Assembly: GCA_964465125.1 (NCBI GenBank)
Contig: CAYXIO010000073.1
Span: forward strand, 1 to 16,818
Direction: 5' to 3'
DNA from: CAYOHG01 sp964465125
Lineage (GTDB): Bacteria > Planctomycetota > Phycisphaerae > UBA1845 > Fen-1342
DNA: 16,818 bases
In this document: one piece after another, positions 7,205-14,258 of the stretch
How the letters are laid out: each line of letters opens with the position of its first letter
How positions within the stretch are numbered: the first letter of the stretch is position 1
The notes under the pieces: model-generated
Told to the model about the DNA's origin: nothing
Databases searched by the model: none
What the model saw: only the letters and a program-made list of their open reading frames with translations
Position numbers and translations under genes: made by a program

Positions 7205-8611
7205 TCAGGGACTCGTCGGCGCACTAGCCGGCCCGACGGCCGCCCGTTGAGCGCGGGTCGGCAGCTTCTCCAGCCGCGGCTTGAGTTGTGTCTCAAAAAT
7301 CTTGTCGACAGGTCGGCACAGCAACCGGAGTTCGCCCAGCGCCTGCTCGCGCCGCTGACGGGCCTGCGGATCAGGATTGCCCTCCAGCTCCGTTGCCTTG
7401 GTGCGAAGCCGCTCGAGACTGCCCTTGTGCGCGGAGAGGATCGCCTTTGCGCGCTGCTGGCACTCGCGGCAGATGGCCCAGGCTTTCTGCTGTTGGGCAT
7501 CGAACAGTTGATAGCGCTCGATGAAGGCTCGCGTGCAGGCCTCCCAAGCGGTGTCGGGATCGACGAGGACGTCAATCTGTCCAGCGGTTTCGAGCGTTCC
7601 AGTCGACCGCGAGCGCACCGTCGCTCCGGCGGCGCTCGCGGGCGCCTCCGCGCCTGCCACGCCTGGCCGCGCCGCGTCGCCCCACGAGTCAGCCTTGCGT
7701 CGCGCATGTTTCCCGAAATACTCGTCCAACGTCAGGAATTCCTCGCCGTCGTAGAACCCACGCTCGCCGTCGACGCCGAATTGAGCGGGATACCGAGTGA
7801 CCGTCGTTTGCCCAGGAACGATCCCAATATCCTCGGGCGCAAACTCCTGCGGGTGTTCGGGCCGATTGAACTCGGCATGATAGACATGGACGACGATCTC
7901 AGGTTCCAAACCCTCCTTGTACCCATTTACGAAATATTGCACCGATTCCGGAAACCAGATCCCGTCATACTCCCGAAGCACGCTCCGCGATTGCGAGATG
8001 ATCCGGTCTCCATCGTAAAGCGCCACGCGGACGGGATTCCATCCTTTTTGGGGATCGATCCACCAGCGCGCCAAACCGACGTCGCATCGGATGCTGACAA
8101 CGTGCAATTCCCCCTCGACCGTCTCGCGGTATTCTCGCGGGGTTGGACCGCGGACCGGCTCTTGCCATAGGGCCTCCTCGAAGCCCCTGAACGTAAAGCC
8201 GTAGACGAGCCCTAGGGTCCGTGCGTCCGGAACGGATGCGACGCTACGGATTGGCATCACCTCCGCCTCGATCGATGACTCCCGATGACTCCAGAGTGCA
8301 CCGGCGAGTCCGGCTTTCATCGACATTCTCAGGTCCCGCGGACTTGCGTCAGGCGTGCCCGCCTCGTCTCTCCACACGACACCTTCGCGATCTCCGCGGC
8401 CGACGTAAAGAAGATCCGCCTGCGCGATACCCCAAGTCACATATTGGAAGCGTGGACCGCTCTTGAAGTGCCGTTCGACGGAGGCGTCAATGGTCGCCGT
8501 GCGGATGAGCTGGCGGCTGGACGCCATGCGCTGATATGCCTCGGGAACATCCGTTTGCCGCCCTGCGGGTGGTTGGACTAGCATCGCGAGGAGCGCGATC
8601 ACGGAGAGCAT
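7205..8611 (-). CDS. Secreted LolA-like protein with C-terminal helical module
   Basis: The open frame runs further upstream, but that part is Arg-rich and overlaps the neighbouring Cys-rich gene. ATG 8611 is preferred because GGAG lies 6 nt upstream and it opens a signal peptide (MLSVIALLAMLVQPPAG). The protein is 468 residues. Residues about 40-275 are strand-rich, with WWIDPQKGWNPVRVALYDGD (183-202) and GIWFPESVQYF (217-227). This style resembles planctomycete proteins related to LolA/outer-membrane lipoprotein sorting proteins. A low-complexity Ala/Gly/Ser linker (about 312-340) leads to a charged helical module (355-455) with CRECQ at 381-385 and ending LEKLPTRAQRA. I recall that ending as a recurrent planctomycete module. 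It is last in a same-strand run with the Cys-rich and DUF1573 genes, 82 bp after the former. Function unknown. Confidence 0.7.
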   Translation of the reverse strand: MLSVIALLAMLVQPPAGRQTDVPEAYQRMASSRQLIRTATIDASVERHFKSGPRFQYVTWGIAQADLLYVGRGDREGVVWRDEAGTPDASPRDLRMSMKAGLAGALWSHRESSIEAEVMPIRSVASVPDARTLGLVYGFTFRGFEEALWQEPVRGPTPREYRETVEGELHVVSIRCDVGLARWWIDPQKGWNPVRVALYDGDRIISQSRSVLREYDGIWFPESVQYFVNGYKEGLEPEIVVHVYHAEFNRPEHPQEFAPEDIGIVPGQTTVTRYPAQFGVDGERGFYDGEEFLTLDEYFGKHARRKADSWGDAARPGVAGAEAPASAAGATVRSRSTGTLETAGQIDVLVDPDTAWEACTRAFIERYQLFDAQQQKAWAICRECQQRAKAILSAHKGSLERLRTKATELEGNPDPQARQRREQALGELRLLCRPVDKIFETQLKPRLEKLPTRAQRAAVGPASAPTSP

Positions 8612-8693
8612 TCGGGACTCCACGCGGCCTGGTGGCCAGCCTTTCCGGCTGCCAACGCTGTCGAGGATCAGCGCGCCAAGAGCGCCGCGCGCC

Positions 8694-9101
8694 TCAAACA
8701 GGCGGGCAGGGGATCGAGCACACTTCGGTCGACGAGAACGTCGTGCCACTCGGCTCGCCATTGTCGAGGTCCGCAGTGCAGGGGTTCTCCCCATTGCAGG
8801 TGCCACCACTTTCCGGCACACATGGGTAGATGGTATAGCACGGAGGATTGAACTGCACGAGTACGGACAAGAAGCCCGATGGATAGCCACGTTCGCAGTC
8901 GATCTTCGATTTGCAGATCTTGCGCGTGCCCGGGCACGTGGAGTCGGTGCAGTTGGCACAGAATTCCGATGTGCAGCCGTTGCATCCGATCTTCACGAAC
9001 TGCTCCCGGTAGCAGGCGTCATCAGCCGCAGTCAGGATTGACCCGGCGGCGCCCACGCAAAACGCCGCCACAAACGCCCCGACCCATCCGAATGCGCGCA
9101 T
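8694..9101 (-). CDS. Small secreted cysteine-rich protein
   Basis: A 135-residue protein with a clear signal peptide (residues 1 to about 26, hydrophobic WVGAFVAAFCVGAAGSI, then TAADDA). The mature part has 14 Cys at positions 30, 40, 43, 48, 51, 56, 63, 69, 88, 94, 102, 108, 128 and 132. The even number and close spacing suggest seven disulfides or metal binding after export. ATG 9101 has GAGGAG at 9109-9114, about 7 nt upstream. It lies 29 bp after the DUF1573 gene and 82 bp before the LolA-like gene on the same strand, so cotranscription is likely. No known family was recognised. It could be a structural envelope protein, a redox partner or a peptide precursor; none of these can be chosen from sequence. 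Confidence 0.75.
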   Translation of the reverse strand: MRAFGWVGAFVAAFCVGAAGSILTAADDACYREQFVKIGCNGCTSEFCANCTDSTCPGTRKICKSKIDCERGYPSGFLSVLVQFNPPCYTIYPCVPESGGTCNGENPCTADLDNGEPSGTTFSSTEVCSIPCPPV

Positions 9102-9130
9102 GTCTGCACTCCTCTGCGCGTTGCCTGGTA

Positions 9131-10109
9131 TCAGTTCATCACCGACACGGGAATCGACAGCTCTAGTCCTCCTTTAGTCTGCACGTTGATCGAGAGTCTC
9201 CTCGGAACGGTGACGGGACTTTGCAGCGCGACGCGAACCCGTCCCGTCGCAGTGATTTCCGCCAGAATCGCGTCGTCTGACGGCGCAACCGCATCCAGTT
9301 CCACCGGCGCCCCGTCGCCGTCGAACACCGATACGTCCACCGCGCGTTTTCCGATCAGGAAAACGTGTTCAGGGGATGAGCTGATGTCTACGCGCCCATA
9401 CGCTTTCACGAATAGCGTGCCCTCCGGCTTGAGCGCGCTCGACGTGCGTATTATCACGACCGCTGCATTCTGGCCGCGCGTCAACCTGTCCGACAGCACG
9501 GTCAATGTTACGATTCCGACTTCCGGGTCTGCCCGGCAGTCCAGCCAGGGCTCCTTGCAGAGCGGCGGCCCGGAAAGCCTGTCTTTCTCGGAAAGGAAAT
9601 GCACGGAGTGTTGTGCGGCGCCCTCAGTAGCGCCGACCGCCACTCCCCCGAAGTCTACAGCATCCTCGCTTAGGCACCACGTTCCAATGACCGTCAGTTG
9701 AATGCGCAGGTCGAAGCTGCGACCGTCGACGGTTGCAACGGTGACGCGCCGTTCGCGCCGGCCCGGGTTCAGTTCCGTTTTGAGCACTATCTGGATGGCA
9801 AGCGAGCCGCTCGGCGGCACGCGTTGGCCGGCGTACCGCTCCGAGTCGACCAGCGTACAACCACAGGATGCCTTGACCGATTGGACCGTCAGCTCATCCT
9901 TCGTGCGGTTGACAAACAGGCGGTTCAACTCCAGAGTTTGCCCCCACATCTGCTCGTTCAGGTCGAGCACGGGTGGATCAAACCCGTGCTTGGCCCTCGG
10001 CCACGCCTGGCTGCGCAACGAGTCGGCGCGCGACCTCAGCCCCCACAAAGCTGAGCGCGAGCACGCCAACCAGCCCGGCAAGCTTGCAGATTGTGCTCGA
10101 AGAGACCAC
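9131..10109 (-). CDS. DUF1573-type membrane-anchored protein, reading frame interrupted (+1 shift near 9980)
   Basis: GTG at 10109 follows GGAGGAG (10115-10121) by 5 nt and opens a 43-codon frame with a membrane segment (LAGLVGVLALSFVGAEVARR) that stops at TGA 9980-9978. The large DUF1573-type domain continues one base over, in the frame ending at 9131. Skipping one base, for example at GTT-TGA, gives a 325-residue product. The hallmark SCGC motif of DUF1573 is at about residues 81-84 (VKASCGCTLVD). Two immunoglobulin-like strand-rich units follow. The domain frame itself extends upstream to 10699, but from ATG 10150 it encodes no signal peptide and that ATG falls on the predicted -10 box. 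Cause of the break: assembly indel, real mutation or programmed slippage. The protein should be anchored and face outward. First gene of the 7205-10109 cluster. Confidence 0.7.
9966..9990. other. Perfect 9-bp hairpin at the frame break of the DUF1573 gene
   Basis: The arms AGCACGGGT (9966-9974) and ACCCGTGCT (9982-9990) pair perfectly around the 7-nt loop 9975-9981. On the minus strand the in-frame TGA of the leader frame lies in this loop. The hairpin straddles the point at which the leader frame must pass to the domain frame. Confidence 0.8.
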
Positions 10110-10148
10110 AGCGGCTCCTCCGGGTGGGGGGTTCCGAGCGCGGCTCCC

Positions 10149-10179
10149 ATTATTGCCCCCCCCCCCGCCACGTTGTCAA
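10149..10179 (-). promoter_or_regulatory. Candidate promoter with G11 tract in the spacer
   Basis: On the minus strand a perfect -35 box TTGACA lies at 10179-10174 and a 5/6 -10 box AATAAT at 10154-10149. The 19-nt spacer contains eleven consecutive G (10166-10156). The expected transcript start is near 10142, giving a leader of about 33 nt with GGAGGAG before GTG 10109. Loss of two G would give the optimal 17-nt spacing. Slippage in a spacer homopolymer is the known mechanism of phase variation of porA in Neisseria meningitidis; that it operates here is an inference. Confidence 0.6.
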
Positions 10180-10774
10180 GAGAATCTCGCAAAGTCGTGC
10201 TCATTCGCGCTGGGTTTGCGCGGAAGAATTCGTAGGAAATCTCAGCAACTCCCGAGCCGCTTTCTGAGCGACCGGCGAAGCCGCCGCGGTTCATTCCCTG
10301 AGAAGTTGGCGAATCCGCGGCACGCCGAGCGCGGGAATCCAGTGGGTTCCTCTTCACCGCAGGATGCGCCTGCGTTAGCCGATCGGCGACCGCCGCCATC
10401 CGTGAACCCAGACGGCGCAGAGGATTACAACAGGTCGCGCTCACCCTCGCTCGCGGGGTAGCAAAACTCCCCGATGGGTGCGGATGTTGTGTGGCGCTTA
10501 AGTGCGCGGCTTTTCGCGCCCCTGCGCCGGTTCGCGCAAACCAGGCCAGCGCGTTTGCACCTCCGCGACTCCTGTGGAATGCTGTTTTATAGGCTGCCAG
10601 CGCAGCCACGCGGCGAGCTTCGTGTCTCATCTCTGCGAACACCCGCCGGGACTGCGGCTGACCGTCTTGAGCGACGATACGCGGGTAGTCTGAAGTCACA
10701 TCTCAAGCTCCGAGGGGCGCCGCGGCGTGTTCTGGCGCGCGCACCGGCGGCAATGCCCAGGTGGGAGTCAACTC
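10180..10774. other. Gene-free divergent region upstream of the dockerin protein and DUF1573 gene
   Basis: No credible gene is present. The minus-strand frame crossing it is a low-complexity Arg/Ala/Ser extension of the DUF1573 frame without domain features, and the plus-strand frames are equally featureless. ATTCCC at 10293-10298 and GGGAAT at 10333-10338 form a spaced inverted pair resembling dispersed repeats of the 'ATTCCC...GGGAAT' style. A weak plus-strand promoter-like pair TTGCAC (10555-10560) and AATGCT (10578-10583), 17 nt apart, could serve the dockerin gene but is not convincing. Confidence 0.4.
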
Positions 10775-13735
10775 ATGAAACGCGCAGAGTGCGCATGCGC
10801 TGGCGGGCGCTGGTTCCGCCGGCTGGCTGCGCTCACCGCACTGTTGTTCCTCGGTACGTCGCGGGCGGCCGCGACGGGGATCGACGAACCGCTTCTCAAG
10901 TGGGGACAGCCGCCCGTTCCGGCCCAGCCGGGCGATGTCTTCTTCGGCTGGAATGAGTTTTCCAAGTATGGTGGGCCGCAGATCGTCGCCGACGATTTCC
11001 GCTGCCCCGATACGACGCCGATCGGCGGCGTGCGCTGGTGGGGTTCGTTCCTTGGCTGGCGCTCGAGTGGACTGCCGCCGATCATGCCGGCCGGTTTCCA
11101 GTTCGCGATCTGGACGGACGTTCCTGCCGGACCGCCGAATTCGTTCAGCCACCCGGGCGTGGTTCTGTGGACGAGCGAGTGCGTCAACTACAGCGTGACG
11201 TTCGCCGGCTGGGATTACGACCCGATCATCGGCGAATACGAGGCGTGCTTCCTGTTCGAGTGTCCGAACCTGCCGCAGCCGTATGTTCAGCCGCCGGGCA
11301 ACAACCTCCTGTGGATCAGCATCGCGGCGATCTACAACCCGACCGAGGTTCCGAACCCGTGGGGTTGGAAGACCCGCCCGCGCGACCTGAGCTCGCAGGC
11401 GCCGGATGACGCCGTGGTGATCTACGATCCGACGGAGCCGTTTGTCGGCCGGCCGTATGTGCAGGGCGCGCCGCTCTTCTGGCCGGACGAGGACAGCTCC
11501 TTCGACACCTGCTTCGAGCTGCTGCGTCCCGCGGGCGGTGCGCCCAAGTGGTCGCAGCCGCCGCAACCGCACGTTCCGCCTGACGCGATTCACGGCTGGG
11601 ACGAGATGTCGATGTACGGCATCATGCAGATCGTCGCGGACGACTGGGTCTGCGCGGATCGCGTGCCCATAACCGACGTGGTCTGGTGGGGCTCGTTCCT
11701 GGGCTGGGGTCACGTCAATCCGCCGCAGATGCCGAACCGCTTCCACCTGGCGATCTGGACGGATGTGCCGGCTGGGGTGGACCAGGAGTTCAGCCATCCC
11801 GGCGTTGTGGTCTGGGAATACACGTGCGACGCGTACGATTGGTCCTGGGTTGGGTGGGACTTTGACCCGCGCGACTGGGCGGTTCCTCCGGAGGCGTGCT
11901 ATCGCTTCAGTTGCGCGCTGCCCGAGGCCGGCTGGTTCTACCAGGAATGCGGGATCTACTGGCTGAGCGTCTCCGCGATCTATGACGTTGGCCAGGCGGA
12001 GTATCCGTGGGGCTGGAAGACGCGGCCGCGCGACTGGGATTCGCTCGCGCCGGATGACGCCGTCGCGATCTGGGATCCGCTGTCGCCGGTCGTCGGCTCG
12101 GCGTACGGCGGCGGCGCGCCGCTGTGGTGGCCCACGCCGTTCGAGTCCTGGGACACCAGCTTCGAGCTCTACTCGCGCGCCGGGCCGGAGCCGGGCACGA
12201 AGTGGATGCAGGATCCCCAGCCTCCAGGCCAGGGCTTCGACCTCGAGTCGGATCTGTGGCTGAGCGACGGCTCGGAGCCGCTGAAGTGGGTGCAGGGGCC
12301 GAGCCCCAACCACTCCGGCCTGCACGCTACCCTGCCGATTCAGATCGCCGACGACTGGATGTGCCACGGCGGGCTGGTCTCGGACCTTCACTGGTGGGGC
12401 AACTACGAGAACGAGGATCGCGGCGATGGCCTGATGAACTTCAACGTCACGATCTACGCAGGCGCCGGAGGCTTCCCGGGGATGTTGTTGCAGACCTGGA
12501 TCGTGCCGTTCGCCGACACGAACGAGACGGACACCGGCTACACGAACAACGCCGGCGAGAAAATCTACGAATACACCTTCCTGCCGGTGCCCGCGTTCCC
12601 GCAAATGATGAACACGGTCTACTGGTTGGAGATCCAGGGTGTGCCGAACCTCGGGCCGAATCCGCCCGAGTGGCGCTGGCAGGAGCACGACCGCGCGTTC
12701 ATCACGCATCTGAGCCCGGCCCACTCGTTCAGCCTCGCGGGCGGCTGGATGCCGATCGTCTGGATGGACGGCACGTTCTCGGAGATGGCCTTCGAGATCA
12801 CCTCCGACGTGCCCGTGCTGGACACCAACGCGGTGATGGCGGATGACTTCATCTCCGACGGCCGCGACATCCTGCGCGTCCGCTGGTGGGGCAGCTACTT
12901 CGATGAGCGCTACCTGCCGGGCGTGGATGATCCGCTGCACCAGCTCGACGGCTGGCTGATTACGTTCCACTGGGCGGATGACGGCAGCGTCAACCCGATG
13001 CTCCCGCCGGACTGGAACGCGGGCGATCCGTCGCCGACCGCGCTGGGGACGTATTTCGCCCCGCACGACGCGGTCGTGATCAACGGCCCGAATGGGATGG
13101 ACTGCCTGGGGCACGACATCTACGAGTATCGCATCGCGCTGGATCAGTGCTGCCTGCTGTGCTCGATGAAGGACCCGCGGAACGATATTCCGCCGGCGTT
13201 CGCCGGGCGCTTCCAGGAGCTGCGCGACTTCCGCTACTGGATCAGCATTCAGGCCGTGACGGGGTCGGAGTGGCTGCCGCCGATGTGTGACCGGGTCTTC
13301 ACCGGCCACCTGCCGGCGTTCGACATGTACACCAACGGGATGTTCTGGGGCTGGCATACCGGGCGCGAGCCCTGTGCCACGCCGCAGCCGCTGAATCAGG
13401 CCGCCTTCGGTCAGATTGTGCAGTTCTCGCCGTACCCGCCCGATTGCTGGGAGTACGGCAACTGGGTCAACCCGTGGTGGTACTGCGACACGCCGGTGGT
13501 GGAGCCGGTGAACATGGCGTTCCACTTGCTGGCCAGCAACTGCCCGGAGGACTTCAACAATGACGGACGAATCGACCTGCTCGATCTGTCGCGCCTGCTG
13601 ATCGCCTTCGGATCCAGCATCGGTCAGGCGCTGTACGACCCCGTGGTCGATCTGAACAACGACGGGCGGATCGACCTGATCGACCTGTCGATGTTCCTGG
13701 TGGTGTTCGGGTCGAACTGCCCGACCGCGCCGTGA
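10775..13735 (+). CDS. Large secreted Trp-rich four-domain protein with C-terminal dockerin-like domain
   Basis: 986 residues. ATG 10775 is chosen over an upstream in-frame GTG (10727) because GGGAG lies 7 nt before it and a signal peptide follows (MKRAECACAGGRWFRRLAAL, then a hydrophobic stretch ending near TSRAAA). Residues 42-257 and 258-475 are two clear copies of a roughly 217-residue unit. Shared motifs are KW.QPP, QIVADD, WWGSFLGW, AIWTDVPAG, FSHPGVV, WGWKTRPRD, APDDAV and a final FEL. Two more divergent copies begin near 476-504 and 683, keeping ADD and WWG. The C-terminus (922-986) has two calcium-loop motifs, DFNNDGRIDLLDL and DLNNDGRIDLIDL, bracketed by Cys923 and a Cys near the end, as in type I dockerins. 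The units look like beta-sandwich binding or structural domains. No catalytic motif and no cohesin partner were seen. Likely cell-surface or matrix protein. Confidence 0.85.
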   Translation: MKRAECACAGGRWFRRLAALTALLFLGTSRAAATGIDEPLLKWGQPPVPAQPGDVFFGWNEFSKYGGPQIVADDFRCPDTTPIGGVRWWGSFLGWRSSGLPPIMPAGFQFAIWTDVPAGPPNSFSHPGVVLWTSECVNYSVTFAGWDYDPIIGEYEACFLFECPNLPQPYVQPPGNNLLWISIAAIYNPTEVPNPWGWKTRPRDLSSQAPDDAVVIYDPTEPFVGRPYVQGAPLFWPDEDSSFDTCFELLRPAGGAPKWSQPPQPHVPPDAIHGWDEMSMYGIMQIVADDWVCADRVPITDVVWWGSFLGWGHVNPPQMPNRFHLAIWTDVPAGVDQEFSHPGVVVWEYTCDAYDWSWVGWDFDPRDWAVPPEACYRFSCALPEAGWFYQECGIYWLSVSAIYDVGQAEYPWGWKTRPRDWDSLAPDDAVAIWDPLSPVVGSAYGGGAPLWWPTPFESWDTSFELYSRAGPEPGTKWMQDPQPPGQGFDLESDLWLSDGSEPLKWVQGPSPNHSGLHATLPIQIADDWMCHGGLVSDLHWWGNYENEDRGDGLMNFNVTIYAGAGGFPGMLLQTWIVPFADTNETDTGYTNNAGEKIYEYTFLPVPAFPQMMNTVYWLEIQGVPNLGPNPPEWRWQEHDRAFITHLSPAHSFSLAGGWMPIVWMDGTFSEMAFEITSDVPVLDTNAVMADDFISDGRDILRVRWWGSYFDERYLPGVDDPLHQLDGWLITFHWADDGSVNPMLPPDWNAGDPSPTALGTYFAPHDAVVINGPNGMDCLGHDIYEYRIALDQCCLLCSMKDPRNDIPPAFAGRFQELRDFRYWISIQAVTGSEWLPPMCDRVFTGHLPAFDMYTNGMFWGWHTGREPCATPQPLNQAAFGQIVQFSPYPPDCWEYGNWVNPWWYCDTPVVEPVNMAFHLLASNCPEDFNNDGRIDLLDLSRLLIAFGSSIGQALYDPVVDLNNDGRIDLIDLSMFLVVFGSNCPTAP

Positions 13736-13748
13736 GAAGCGACGACAG

Positions 13749-13779
13749 CGGGGCCGTCGGTGATTCGCCGTCGGCCCCG
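13749..13779 (+). terminator. Strong hairpin after the dockerin protein gene
   Basis: CGGGGCCGTCGG (13749-13760) pairs with CCGTCGGCCCCG (13768-13779) across a 7-nt loop. This gives 11 pairs with a single T-T mismatch. It starts 13 bp after the TGA. No clear T tract follows, so it may act as an mRNA 3'-end stabiliser or a U-independent terminator. Confidence 0.65.
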
Positions 13780-14258
13780 AGTTCGGTGAGGGGTGGTTGG
13801 ATCAGCCTGGGAGATGAGGGAAGGGGGGTGACCGAGCGCTCGCGAGTGCCCGGCGAGCACGATCCAAACCGACGCACGATCCGCTCGCCCCCGACAGGAA
13901 GTCGGGCGGGGCCTCATGCGAGCCGGAGCATTCGGTCACTGGGCGCGGCCTCGCGTAGGCGGGGCCGCGCGGCGGGGTGCAGCCGGGCGGGTTCGTGAAT
14001 CCCGCGGCCGCCAGCCTGTCCAGCCGGCGCGGCGTTTGAGGATTCGCGCCATGCCTTCGGTGTCGCGCCGCTGGCCGAAGGGCTGACGCAAGACCTCCCG
14101 GTGACCGCACCGGGCGGGAGAGACCGAGGGTTGCACCGGGGGACGGGATGCGGCGCTCGTCGCGCTGCGCCCCGTCCCCGACCTTTGAAGCGTACTCCGT
14201 GCGGATGCCGATGGCCGCGGACTTGACCCTTCTTTCGCGACGGTCCAAGCTGGGCAGC
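13780..14258. other. Hairpin-rich gene-free region upstream of ispE
   Basis: No credible ORF was found; the minus-strand frames here are Arg/Pro-rich shadows. Visible structure includes CCCGAC-AGGAA-GTCGGG (13890-13906), GCGCGGCC/GGCCGCGC (13943-13970), CCCGGT/ACCGGG (14097-14114) and a long-range 8-bp pairing GTGACCGA (13828-13835) with TCGGTCAC (13932-13939). The 9-mer GCACGATCC is repeated directly at 13857 and 13874. It could encode a structured RNA or be a remnant of dispersed palindromic elements. I checked by eye for RNase P, tmRNA and cobalamin riboswitch core motifs and did not find them. Confidence 0.4.

Noticed and set aside
8612..8959. N-terminal extension of the LolA-like frame up to 8959
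   Set aside because: Arg/Ser-rich, overlaps the Cys-rich gene, and places the signal peptide in the interior. ATG 8611 has its own ribosome-binding site.
10520..10560. T-arm-like GGTTCGCGCAAACC suggesting a tRNA
   Set aside because: No matching acceptor stem, anticodon arm or D-arm around it.
10110..10699. Upstream extension of the DUF1573 frame to 10699
   Set aside because: No signal peptide or domain, compositionally like non-coding GC-rich DNA, and it crosses the candidate promoter.
10703..13525. 940-residue open frame on the minus strand opposite the dockerin protein
   Set aside because: It is antisense to a gene with signal peptide, repeated domains and dockerin. Its own translation is Arg/Val/His-rich without domains, as expected for an antisense shadow in GC-rich DNA.
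13828..13939. Possible cobalamin riboswitch or RNase P RNA
   Set aside because: The long-range helix prompted the check, but no B12 box and no GAGGAAAGTCC-type core was found on either strand.
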